64,000 nucleotides of DNA, taken from positions 868,001-932,000 of the forward strand of contig NZ_JALPSC010000001.1 of the NCBI RefSeq assembly GCF_023217965.1, given 5' to 3'. Positions 54,651 through 62,978 of this stretch are shown in pieces (position 1 is the stretch's first letter; each line of letters starts with the position of its first letter). A program made the translations under genes and the position numbers. The stretch is from Prevotella sp. E13-27. GTDB lineage: Bacteria; Bacteroidota; Bacteroidia; Bacteroidales; Bacteroidaceae. Below the pieces are notes generated by a model. The model was not told where the DNA came from and made no database searches. It saw only the letters and a list, made by a program, of their open reading frames with translations.

Positions 54651-55664
54651 TTATTTGATTAGTATTTTCTTTGTTGTTCCATTCTCAAGCTGGATGATAT
54701 TGATTCCCCGATGCGTTTGGCTTAAACGCTGTCCGTGAACGGTAAGAACGCTCCGAGCGTTTGGCCTAAACGCTCTGGAGGATATGCCCACCGTCTCGTT
54801 AGGATGGAGATCTTCAGCACCCAGAATCTCCGTTGAGGTCTCACCGATGCTGCCGCACCATTGGTTCATGGCGTTCTGGCAGCGAATGAAGTCGGCATAT
54901 TCCAAAGTGACGGTCTGTCCCTGCTTGTTGACAGCCCACGAAAGGTCGAATGAACAGCCTTCGCGGTTCTCGTTGGGCTGATTGTCGGCATAGCCATAGT
55001 CGAAGGCAGGCAGGAAATAAGCCTGTGTGCCGTCTGTGTATTGGCCGAGATAGGCATTGTCGGGCAGTCGGCAACCAGTGAAGGTGAGCGTCTGCTGGGC
55101 GGTGAGCCACAATGGGAAGTATTCCTGCTTGTGATACTTCAGTCGTTTCACCTCGCCCGTCTGCTCATGATTGTCTGTCCAAGCGACAACCTGCTTCTCG
55201 CCAGCGTAGGTATAGGTAATCTGATAGTTGTGGATAGTTGCCAGATTGTCATACTCCGAGCCCTTCAGCTCATACCACTCGTCATCGGGCAGTCCGTTGT
55301 TGTTCGCATCTTGCGACACCCACACCGTTGCGGGCTCAGCATTGTTCTCAAACGCATTGCCCCACACGGCAAAGTCGCGCTGTCCTTCCACATTAACTAT
55401 CGGATGATCGAAGTGGAATGTCACATAGCCTCCGCAAGCTCCAAGGGTAATCATGTTTCCGTTTTTGTTCTCACCAGCAATGGCATCAGTACATTTCTGT
55501 GCCATCGTGGCAGGTGTGTCTTCAGCTGTGGCAGCCGGCAACACATTGACGAACTGTCCAGGTGCAGGCACATACTCGTCAACAGCCTGAATATACTTCG
55601 ACTGTGCTGTCGCCATCAGTGGCAACATTGCCATACAGATGATAGATAGTAAACCTTTCTTCAT
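54651..55664 (-). CDS. Cell-surface protein of the cobalamin locus with sorting tail
   Basis: 337 residues from ATG at 55664 (MKKGLLSI; a TTG two codons earlier is in frame). Signal peptide to about TAQ. The mature part resembles the 'cell surface protein' family found next to BtuB in Bacteroidales B12 loci (AEDTPATMAQKC, GACGGYVTFHFDHPI, DEWYELKGSEY). The last ~35 residues (GQRLSQTHRGINIIQL) are a type IX-like tail. It lies 21 bp before the giant protein gene. A role in capturing or handing over corrinoids is inferred from context. Confidence 0.75.
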   Translation of the reverse strand: MKKGLLSIICMAMLPLMATAQSKYIQAVDEYVPAPGQFVNVLPAATAEDTPATMAQKCTDAIAGENKNGNMITLGACGGYVTFHFDHPIVNVEGQRDFAVWGNAFENNAEPATVWVSQDANNNGLPDDEWYELKGSEYDNLATIHNYQITYTYAGEKQVVAWTDNHEQTGEVKRLKYHKQEYFPLWLTAQQTLTFTGCRLPDNAYLGQYTDGTQAYFLPAFDYGYADNQPNENREGCSFDLSWAVNKQGQTVTLEYADFIRCQNAMNQWCGSIGETSTEILGAEDLHPNETVGISSRAFRPNARSVLTVHGQRLSQTHRGINIIQLENGTTKKILIK

Positions 55665-55726
55665 TCTCAACTCTCAATTCTTAACTCTCAATTCTCAACT
55701 CTCAATTCTTAATTCTCAATTCTCTC
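55664..55726. repeat. AATTGAGA/AGTTGAGA ladder between surface-protein genes
   Basis: Tandem CTCTCAATTCTTAACTCTCA-type units fill the gap between the BtuG-like and surface-protein genes, running into the coding end of the former. Minus-strand reading is AATTGAGAGTTGAGAATTGA. Confidence 0.6.
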
Positions 55727-56877
55727 CAGCACGCATGTCCAGGTATGTCGCCTGTGGAAGTCTTCCACTTGAACTTTCCCTTTGCATCGTAGCAGAAGAG
55801 CCATCCGTTAGACACATAGTTTGTTGCATCCATGACATAAATGTCGCCCGTCACAGGGTGAACCATCAGTCCGTAGGCTGTCTCTATATCGTCAAGATTA
55901 TCTATGAGCTTTTCACTCACAAGGGCATGACTCTTTATGTCTATCACGCCAGAATAGTAATAGTCGGCCTCCTCGTGGGTATCGTCAACGCCAATGAAGC
56001 AAAGAGAGTCGCCACGGAAGGCGATGTCGGTAACAGGAGTATCAAAGGTCTTCGCCACAGCCATAGCGCCTGTCTGTGAGTCCTTTGTCAACAGATAGAG
56101 ACGCGCTGGTGTCGTGATATGGTCGCCATGTGTCGTAGCCCAGAGCTGTCCATATTGGTCGGCACGAAGTCGGAAGAGATTAGGGCCAACGTCAATCATG
56201 CTCTCCTGTTGGAAGGTCTTCAGGTCAATGACGCTTATTCGTCTATCATAGCCCTTGCCCTGCATGGCACTATAGCCACCGCTGTTGGCAACATATAGCT
56301 TTCCATCTACGACAGCCATCTCCTCTGGCTGGTATCCCACGCTGACCTGACCTTTTATCTCAAGTGAAAGAGTATCAATCTTATACACGCTGCCCAAGAC
56401 TGACGTGCCTCCCACCTTGCCAACGAAGCTCGACACATAGGCATAGCCTTCATGGAAGGCCAGATAGCGACAGTTGGGCACATCGACATGTCCGAACGAA
56501 CGGGCTGAGTCGGCACTGCACACCTCCACCTTGTTGGAACAGTTGATGACGAGCCACAGCTTCGAACCGTATATCTTACAGTCGTTGCCCACATCGCCAA
56601 GTTCCTTCACCTGATTAGGGTTCCGCGACGGAAAGATGTTCTGATAGTAGCGTCCATCGTGCAGGTCAAGGTAGTCCAAAGTGGCTTTGTTTGCGCCCAT
56701 ATTTCCTTCGCAGAGCACATACATACCCACATACTCCGTAAAGACCTTCTCGTTGGTCTCCTGAACGGTAGGCATGACCACGTCGTCATCCTTGCGGCAT
56801 GAGGCAATAGCCAATAACATCAATAGTGCTATCGTCACCCATTTCGTATATTTTATTTTCTCTCTGTACCTCATCAT
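55702..56877 (-). CDS. btuG: BtuG-like beta-propeller lipoprotein
   Basis: 391 residues. A TM-like signal with lipobox AIASC at residue ~27. The mature part is a series of YncE-like beta-propeller blades (YVLCEGNMGANKATLDYLDL, GSKLWLVINCSNKVEV, YQPEEMAVVDGKLYVANSGG, YDVMDATNYVSNGWLFCYD-type end: GDIYVMDATNYVSNGWLF). BtuG is a surface-exposed cobalamin-binding propeller that passes corrinoid to BtuB in Bacteroides; gene position directly after the TonB receptor fits. Symbol is given by family and position; exact orthology is not proven. Confidence 0.75.
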   Translation of the reverse strand: MMRYREKIKYTKWVTIALLMLLAIASCRKDDDVVMPTVQETNEKVFTEYVGMYVLCEGNMGANKATLDYLDLHDGRYYQNIFPSRNPNQVKELGDVGNDCKIYGSKLWLVINCSNKVEVCSADSARSFGHVDVPNCRYLAFHEGYAYVSSFVGKVGGTSVLGSVYKIDTLSLEIKGQVSVGYQPEEMAVVDGKLYVANSGGYSAMQGKGYDRRISVIDLKTFQQESMIDVGPNLFRLRADQYGQLWATTHGDHITTPARLYLLTKDSQTGAMAVAKTFDTPVTDIAFRGDSLCFIGVDDTHEEADYYYSGVIDIKSHALVSEKLIDNLDDIETAYGLMVHPVTGDIYVMDATNYVSNGWLFCYDAKGKFKWKTSTGDIPGHACWRELRIKN

Positions 56878-56884
56878 TTATATC

Positions 56885-56965
56885 GTCATTATATCATCTA
56901 AAATCTATAGTCTTCAATCGTCTGTAGTCTAAAGTCTATAGTCAAAAATCTGTAGTCTAAAGTCA
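56885..56965. repeat. TAGTCTAAAGTC ladder between btuB and btuG-like genes
   Basis: Units such as TCTATAGTC, CTGTAGTCTAAAGTC occur repeatedly across the 85-bp gap and are related to the ladder at 41279-41335. Confidence 0.6.
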
Positions 56966-59035
56966 AAACATCATCTCTAGTCCTAGCGTGAAGTTTCTTC
57001 CTGGCATAGGATAGTTGGCTATTACGTCATATTGTTGGTCAAACAAGTTATTGGCCTCGAGCGACAGTCGCATATCAGCTTTCTTCAGCGAGAAGCGATA
57101 GGATGCCGTGAGATCGCTTGTGTACCATGGCTGCATATAGTTATAGTCGTTGTTCACCTGCGCGTTCCATCGTTCGCCAGTATAGAGGAAGCTGTAGTTA
57201 AGCGACCATCGCTTGTAGTCCAGTCCCACAATCAGAGAGCCTGAATGCTCTGGAATATATGGTATCTGATGACGATAGAACGGCTTTCGCGAGTCGGTCA
57301 CATCGATGGACTTTTGATAGGTGTATTGAGCGCGGAGAGTAAGGCCTACCCCCTGCCCCTCCCCAAGGGAGGGGAGATGAAATAGTTCTTCTAAGGGGAG
57401 ATATAGTGAGGTCACTACGTCGATGCCCCGTATATCTACTTCTCCGAGGTTTAGCATGGTCCAGCGGAACTGCTGTCCTTTCGGATAGGCAATAATCTTG
57501 TCTTTCACCTTATTATAATATGCATCGGCCTGAAGGGTGAAGAAGACGCTTGACTGGAAATGACGACTGATGAGCAGACCCGCATCGAACTGCGTGGCCT
57601 TCTCTGGTTTCAGCGCCGCATTGCCCAAGTCGGTGTAATAAAGGTCATTGAAAGTGGGCATACGATAGCTCTGCTTCACGTATGCCCGTAGCGACAGCCA
57701 TTTGACATTGAAGGGATAGATGTTGGCAAACAGAGCTGGTGTCAGCTGGCTGTCAGTCTTTCGTTGTGTATTCTGTCTGGTATGATCGTTTACATAACTT
57801 CCCACTACCGATGCCTGCACCTTCAGTCGGCGATAGTCGATGGCTGTGGCAAGCGACAGCATGTGAGTCCAGCGTGTGGGATAGGCGAAGTTATAGGTGT
57901 CAGCATTAAGCTTGTTCCAGCGCAGGTCGTAACTCAGCGACGCGCTCCAGCCTGGCAGCATCTCAATGACGTTTGCAGTAGAGAGATACAGCTCCTGCTG
58001 ACGATAGGTGTTGTCAACGGGCAGCACCGTAGTATCGCGATTGGCATAGTGGGTGTGATAATAGGCATATTTGGCGAGCCAGCGGGTGCTGAACCAGTTG
58101 CCAAGCGACTTCGAGTAGCTTGCCTGGAAAAATGTGTTCAGGTCTTGCTGACGCTCACCACGACTCCACACATTGTTTACTATCGCCCCTGGTATGCCAC
58201 GGCTCGAGTTATAGACATAGCCTTTCATCTGCCACTGCCCTTGGTTAAGCACTCCGTGGAGGTTAAGTTCAACACGCTCGGCATGAATGTCACCGTTCTG
58301 ACGCGTGGCAGTGGTGTCCCAAGCCACGGTACCGTCGAGGTTCTTCCTCCTGTAACGGAACTTATACTTTCCGCTGGCAGTCAGGAACTCGGCATTAGTG
58401 CTAAGGCTCACATCGCTGGAGAGGCGCTGTTCCCACAGCACAGAGGTACGCAGCATGTCGCTGGCACCATATTTCACACGGGCTTTGAAGTTGGTGTTCT
58501 TCCCTACCTCAAAACGCGGCATCTTAGTGCGCATATATACCGACGATGCCGAGGCGAAGTCGCTTGCAGCCTGGAAGATGGAGCTCTTCTGACCATTATA
58601 GAGTGACACCTCCTCAATATTATCTAGCGAGAACTGCGCCAGGTCTATCTGTCCGTTCTGTGCGTTGCCGAGGACTATGCCATCATAGCTCACAGCCAAG
58701 TGGTTAGTACCCATAGACCGTACGTCCACGGTCTTCACGCCGCCTATGCCTCCATAGTCCTTCAGCTGAATGCCAGAGAAATAGCGCATGGCATCGGCAA
58801 CAGAATATGACGACAGGCGCTGAAGGTCCTTGCCTCCAAGCTTCTGCGACGGTATCACCTCGCGGAACGTAAGCTTCGACGTGATGACCACCTCGTTCAC
58901 ATGCTGCATAGAGTCCATGCGGCCTGTTGTGCGAGCCTTCACCTTTGACAATGGCACATGATTAGCCTGCTGCGACCATGTTGCAGTACAGCAAACAGAC
59001 AAGCACAGCAATGTCAAAAGCAGTCCTCGGATCAT
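56963..59035 (-). CDS. btuB: TonB-dependent outer-membrane receptor of the cobalamin operon
   Basis: 690 residues. Signal peptide 1-21; plug domain begins near EVVITSKLTFREVIPSQKL with MRYFSGIQLKDYGGIGGVKTVDVRSMG; the barrel ends in an aromatic residue (EMMF), as outer-membrane proteins do. It imports a substrate using TonB energy; a cobalamin riboswitch on its leader identifies the substrate as corrinoid. In the barrel, HLPSLGEGQGVGLTLR (coded around 57330-57380) comes from an in-frame GC-rich repeat insertion. First gene of a six-gene operon to 45537. Confidence 0.9.
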   Translation of the reverse strand: MIRGLLLTLLCLSVCCTATWSQQANHVPLSKVKARTTGRMDSMQHVNEVVITSKLTFREVIPSQKLGGKDLQRLSSYSVADAMRYFSGIQLKDYGGIGGVKTVDVRSMGTNHLAVSYDGIVLGNAQNGQIDLAQFSLDNIEEVSLYNGQKSSIFQAASDFASASSVYMRTKMPRFEVGKNTNFKARVKYGASDMLRTSVLWEQRLSSDVSLSTNAEFLTASGKYKFRYRRKNLDGTVAWDTTATRQNGDIHAERVELNLHGVLNQGQWQMKGYVYNSSRGIPGAIVNNVWSRGERQQDLNTFFQASYSKSLGNWFSTRWLAKYAYYHTHYANRDTTVLPVDNTYRQQELYLSTANVIEMLPGWSASLSYDLRWNKLNADTYNFAYPTRWTHMLSLATAIDYRRLKVQASVVGSYVNDHTRQNTQRKTDSQLTPALFANIYPFNVKWLSLRAYVKQSYRMPTFNDLYYTDLGNAALKPEKATQFDAGLLISRHFQSSVFFTLQADAYYNKVKDKIIAYPKGQQFRWTMLNLGEVDIRGIDVVTSLYLPLEELFHLPSLGEGQGVGLTLRAQYTYQKSIDVTDSRKPFYRHQIPYIPEHSGSLIVGLDYKRWSLNYSFLYTGERWNAQVNNDYNYMQPWYTSDLTASYRFSLKKADMRLSLEANNLFDQQYDVIANYPMPGRNFTLGLEMMF
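57345..57376. repeat. GC-rich palindromic repeat inserted in frame in btuB
   Basis: GCCCCTCCCCAAGGGAGGGG within the receptor coding sequence encodes HLPSLGEGQG, probably in an extracellular loop. Same type as the element at the end of btuF. Confidence 0.65.
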
Positions 59036-59059
59036 GCCTTACGTTTCTTCTTACTTTTT

Positions 59060-59285
59060 CTCCGTGTGTCCTAACCCCAGAGGTACGCAGGGAGTTCTCT
59101 ATCGTGGCAGGTCTTCTGACTCTGTTGCCCGATGCAAGCGTCTTCCCGAAAATGTCAGTGACTTGTCATGCTTGCATCGCTAAAAAGGCAACTTACAGCT
59201 GCGGGACAGTCGGGGATTCTCACCCGGCACACATTCCGTGTGCTTTTACGTTCCCTATTAATCGACGTAGTCGAACCACAATAGC
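59060..59285 (-). promoter_or_regulatory. Cobalamin (B12) riboswitch
   Basis: On the minus strand the conserved boxes occur in order: GGGAACGTAAAAGCACACGG, GGGTGAGAATCCCCGACTG, CCCGCAGCTGTAAG, then AAGTCACTG, CGGGAAGACG and GTCAGAAGACCTGCC (59120-59106, the B12 box). It lies in the leader of the TonB receptor gene, about 70 nt before the ATG. Binding of adenosylcobalamin should reduce expression of the operon; the expression platform was not resolved. Confidence 0.95.
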
Positions 59286-59289
59286 GCTG

Positions 59290-59320
59290 CAAATTTATAC
59301 AGAAAATACGAAACAACAAA
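59290..59320 (-). promoter_or_regulatory. Consensus promoter of the cobalamin operon
   Basis: TTTG (59320-59317), a 19-bp spacer and TAAATTTG (59297-59290) match the Bacteroidetes consensus exactly and start transcription at the 5' edge of the riboswitch. Confidence 0.75.
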
Positions 59321-59345
59321 AAAAACGGAAATAAATTATCCATTA

Positions 59346-59384
59346 GCACACAAAAAGCGCACAGAAAGTCGGTCTTTTGTGTGC
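59346..59384. terminator. Hairpin between rhuM remnant and B12 operon
   Basis: GCACACAAAA (59346-59355) and TTTTGTGTGC (59375-59384) are perfect 10-bp arms; likely a terminator for upstream leftward transcription. Confidence 0.5.
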
Positions 59385-59400
59385 ATTATTCCCCGACATA

Positions 59401-59929
59401 TCAAACAATCGCATAGATGTCCGTCAATTTCTGATAGAAACGTCGCTCAGACAGACGTATCTCACGAATCTCTGCTAACAGGTGTTCAAAGTAGTCCTCA
59501 TCCAAAAACGTACCATTCTCCATTCGTTTTCTGTCCAGCACATAGCCACGAATGGCATACTCACGAAGCACACTTGTGGCCCACTGGCGGAACTGAGTAG
59601 CCCGGATACTATTGACACGATACCCCACACTGATGATGGCATCGAGGTTGTAAAACTGAAGCGTACGATTGACATCCCTGTTACCCTCACGTCGAACTAC
59701 CGAAATTTTCTCGGTAGTTGCCTCCCTTTTTTAGTTCGTCTGTATCATAGATGTTCTGCAAATGCACACTTATATTGTCAGAGGTACAGTCGAACAACAT
59801 TCCCATCGCCTTCTGGGTACACCATACCGTCTTGTCTTTATAGTATACCTCTACCCCCTATTCCTTCCCTTCTATCTGAAAGATCAGGAACTCAACTGTG
59901 CTATTTCTTATTTCTCTACGTTTTGCCAT
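59401..59929 (-). pseudogene. rhuM-like gene, decayed
   Basis: Translation from ATG at 59929 begins MAKRREIRNSTVEFLIFQIEG and meets TAG at codon 24 (59858-59860); the same frame continues with VYYKDKTVWCTQKAMGMLFD. A second lesion is one extra G in AAAAAAGGGAGG (about 59721-59732), after which the RhuM sequence resumes one frame over (TEKISVVRREGNRDVNRTLQ, then QFRQWATSVLREYAIRGYVL). The gene then stops at FYQKLTDIYAIV, about half the length of intact RhuM (~330 residues). RhuM is a widespread protein found on mobile elements. Three independent defects make it a clear remnant. Confidence 0.8.
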
Positions 59930-60112
59930 ATTATATAACCTTTTTGTTCTTGCAGCTCTATTGTTTGATGAAAATGGATTAGGGGATACCCCATAATTCC
60001 GTTGCTATCGTATGCAGAAATTAGCCGATAATCGGATGAGTATTTATAACTTCTGGTTTGTGATAAATCATTAATAATCAAAGCAATACACCTTTTATCA
60101 GCTAAATATCGG

Positions 60113-61492
60113 CTAATGGTTAGCCAATACTACATACCTTGTAGCAGGACCAGAACCATCTTTCCGACAGAGGCGCGCATTTACCATCTGTTGCAGGTCG
60201 TTTTTGGCAGTCGGATCGGAAATCTTATAATTCCAATATTGCAGATAGTCTTGCTTAGAGAAACTGCCTCCTACCTTCTTTGTGGCTATATACTCAGTTA
60301 TTCTGGCATTCAACCTAACGACATTTGGCGTGCGATATATGGTTAGTTTCGTTCTTCCGTCCAAACATTCCCATTCAGGCAATTTACGCTTCAAGTCATT
60401 CATCTGGTCGTGAATCAGTTTCAACCCTCTTCCTGTCTTTTCCATTTTTCCATCGACATAGAATATTTCTGCCATCAATGGATTTCTTGGAGTAGACACA
60501 TGAGGAAGCACTACATTCTTTTTCTTTATCAGATTCTCTGGCATTGTTCCAGGGTTGATAATTTCAATTCTGTCTGCATAGATGAACACAAGCACTTCAC
60601 CCGTTGTGTCGCTCATATCCCGATGAATCAGGGCATTCGTTACAGCCTCGTCCAAAACATCCTGTGGGTATTCCGAGTAATCTTTTCTGTCCCACTCCTT
60701 ATGGTGGAATTCACTGACCATTGGCAGTCGATTTAGAAAGTAATCGCTTGCTCGTTTCGACAATTCCAGCAAATTTCCTTCCATCACTACTGTATCTTCA
60801 TATTGGCTTGCCGCTTTTCCTCCCAGCATCACTTGTATCCGCATCCTGCTCTGCGGAAGAAATCTGGGAGCCTCTTGTCCAAACAAAGCCATTGCTCCAT
60901 TCTTTACATTGGGGGTATCGACTAATTGCAGATTACCAAGGAATTTTTCTGGCGTATTGTTACGCTCGTCTAATCGGCCTCTTTCCAATCCTTTACTTAC
61001 CACTTCGTGCATGAGATTTACATTCAGATCCTCCCATTCTGCGTCAAGACAAGTGCTTTTCTCCCAAGATGAGGATGAAGTCATTGAGCGGCGAATCAAC
61101 AGGTTCACCTCGTCGGTATTTGGTTTGACAACCTGCTCGCCAGCCATTGTGTAATAACTTGAATCAAACGAATAGGGAGGCAGACCTCCTTTCATCACTG
61201 TCACCAGCACCACTTTGCCATCTTGATAATCCTCAGCATGAATGTATAACAGTGGAAGGGGCTTGATTCGCTGTACGGCATTTCGCTGAATATCAGCCAC
61301 AACAGTTTCAACATCTACGCCAGTCCGCGCTCCATCCTCAGATGCACCTATAACAATCCATCCGCCGTCGTTATTCAGGAAGGCACACACTATTCGCATG
61401 ACTGTTTCGGCATTATACCCTGCCAGCAGTCTAAGCCTTGCGCTCTCGTCTTTCTGCGAGAGCAATGCTTCTATAAACCCCATATTACTCAT
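60113..61492 (-). CDS. AlbA_2 (Schlafen-like) and HATPase-domain protein, defence-type partner
   Basis: 459 residues. The N-terminal AlbA_2/Schlafen-like domain includes NNDGGWIVIGASEDG (about 40-55) and SSYYTMAGEQV; the middle contains an HATPase_c_4-like region with DVLDEAVTNALIHRDMSD and EIINPGTMPENL; the C-terminal part is a winged-helix region. Such 'RecG-like' COG2865 proteins are predicted regulators or nucleases, and Schlafen-like domains occur in RNA-cleaving defence proteins. It overlaps the DUF4062 gene by 8 bp, so they form a two-gene unit. The inverted repeat TTAGCCGATA / TATCGGCTAA (60021-60030, 60107-60116) is just downstream. Confidence 0.8.
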   Translation of the reverse strand: MSNMGFIEALLSQKDESARLRLLAGYNAETVMRIVCAFLNNDGGWIVIGASEDGARTGVDVETVVADIQRNAVQRIKPLPLLYIHAEDYQDGKVVLVTVMKGGLPPYSFDSSYYTMAGEQVVKPNTDEVNLLIRRSMTSSSSWEKSTCLDAEWEDLNVNLMHEVVSKGLERGRLDERNNTPEKFLGNLQLVDTPNVKNGAMALFGQEAPRFLPQSRMRIQVMLGGKAASQYEDTVVMEGNLLELSKRASDYFLNRLPMVSEFHHKEWDRKDYSEYPQDVLDEAVTNALIHRDMSDTTGEVLVFIYADRIEIINPGTMPENLIKKKNVVLPHVSTPRNPLMAEIFYVDGKMEKTGRGLKLIHDQMNDLKRKLPEWECLDGRTKLTIYRTPNVVRLNARITEYIATKKVGGSFSKQDYLQYWNYKISDPTAKNDLQQMVNARLCRKDGSGPATRYVVLANH

Positions 61493-62102
61493 GACTTCCT
61501 ATCAATTGCTTTATACGTTCAACATCCTTAAATTGTGCTTCCACGTGCAGCATCACGTCTTGCATGTTCCTATACTCTTGCACCCAGTTACCCTTCCTGC
61601 TTTTGGGAAGAGTATTATTCTGAATGGCAGCATTATACAACTCTATACACTCTGCATGGACCACTCTATTGGGACGTTCTACGATGCTTCCGTCACTTCG
61701 TTCTCTCTTTACAGAGTTCGGTATGTCACCAGTCGGTATCTTCATCAGGTTGGTAAACTGGCGTGCAAAAACCACGCGATAATCTGCCAGCACGAATCGT
61801 GGCATGTTTACCTTGAAAGCCACCTCAAACTCCTGCGCAGTGATGGATTTCTCTTCAGGCTTCAGGATACCCGTGCCAGTCAGAGGTCTGACGAATCCAA
61901 GGAAGACATCGCAACCCTCAACTCCTTTTAGGCAGTTCTCCACATTGCTCAACTTGCTGTCAAGGGGAATCGTTCCCTTGTGCGACATCATCACATCGTA
62001 CCCATAGCCGTCCAGTGTAGAGTACACCATGTCCAACTGTGACTCAAAGTCATACACCGTTGATGATACGAACACCTTTATATGGTTCCTTTCTTGATAC
62101 AT
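61485..62102 (-). CDS. DUF4062 (TIR-like fold) protein
   Basis: 205 residues. The DUF4062 signature IKVFVSSTVYDFESQLDMVYSTLDGYG opens the protein (about residues 8-34), followed by VENCLKGVEGCDVFLGFV and SITAQEFEVAF. The fold is related to TIR domains and such proteins commonly sit in NTPase or defence loci. It overlaps the AlbA-type gene by 8 bp, which suggests one functional module. It could sense a signal or hydrolyse NAD-like nucleotides, but the catalytic Glu of active TIR enzymes cannot be placed with confidence. Confidence 0.85.
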   Translation of the reverse strand: MYQERNHIKVFVSSTVYDFESQLDMVYSTLDGYGYDVMMSHKGTIPLDSKLSNVENCLKGVEGCDVFLGFVRPLTGTGILKPEEKSITAQEFEVAFKVNMPRFVLADYRVVFARQFTNLMKIPTGDIPNSVKRERSDGSIVERPNRVVHAECIELYNAAIQNNTLPKSRKGNWVQEYRNMQDVMLHVEAQFKDVERIKQLIGSHE

Positions 62103-62222
62103 ATCTTATGGCTTTTGTAATTAAAACGTTTTAGTTCCTTATTCTATTGTTTACGTAAATGAATCAGGAGTCCCCGTGATTCAATTTTGATAACTGCGGG
62201 TTAGTCTTTCTATTATCTAAAT

Positions 62223-62927
62223 TTAATAATAATTCACCCGCCCTGTTCCCTTACATCTATCGCAAGTAACTTTTATATATTGTCTACCGTCATAATCTGT
62301 ATATATATCACTATCTTTTATATTTTGTAATTCTCTGCAATCTGGACAAGGAGGACAATTCTCTAATTCTTTTTTATATTCATTATAAATTAGCATAGCT
62401 TTATACATAGTAAATCTACGATCTTCATCACTTCTTAATTTCTTCCTTTCCTTATATTCTTTCAATAGAGAAAGAGCTTTTGATGAAGGTATATGCCCAG
62501 AACCACCACAGGTAAAACAGTTATGTCCAAAAAATTGTTCCCCTTTATTCCAGCCTCTACCATTACATTTTGTGCAAGTTTCAAAACGAAGATGAATCGG
62601 AATATATCCTGTACTTCCTTTAATTCCAGATGTTCGATTATTAGCACTATTATTAGCAGAATGATTAACACTCTGCTTAGATTTATCGTTTAAAAAACCA
62701 TATAAGAAAATTGCTATGCCCATAATTATCACGACAACAAGCAGAACAAGACCAATCAAATCATCCAGTCCCCATCCATTATTATAATATTCTCTTCCAT
62801 GATCTGAAGGAGCTGCATAGATTATGCTAAAGTTTAAAGATAACAATAAAATCAAACAAACGCATACTACTTTTATCGTATTCTTTAATTTATTATCACA
62901 GATAAACAAATCAATTATTTTATACAT
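62223..62927 (-). CDS. Membrane protein with DnaJ-type zinc fingers
   Basis: 234 residues. Two hydrophobic spans near residues 18-38 and 58-80 (LVLLVVVIIMGIAIFLYGFL), then a soluble part with four Cys pairs, CTKCNGRG, CFTCGGSG, CPPCPDC and CDRCKGTG, the CxxCxGxG pattern of DnaJ zinc fingers, split by a charged helical segment. No J domain or other chaperone part is present. It is 51 bp from the edge gene and about 120 bp above the DUF4062 gene, so it may be part of the same accessory region. Function unknown. Confidence 0.7.
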   Translation of the reverse strand: MYKIIDLFICDNKLKNTIKVVCVCLILLLSLNFSIIYAAPSDHGREYYNNGWGLDDLIGLVLLVVVIIMGIAIFLYGFLNDKSKQSVNHSANNSANNRTSGIKGSTGYIPIHLRFETCTKCNGRGWNKGEQFFGHNCFTCGGSGHIPSSKALSLLKEYKERKKLRSDEDRRFTMYKAMLIYNEYKKELENCPPCPDCRELQNIKDSDIYTDYDGRQYIKVTCDRCKGTGRVNYY

Positions 62928-62978
62928 GTCACTTTTTATATTTCGCTAATTGTTTCTCTTCTGGTAAACGCTCCATTA

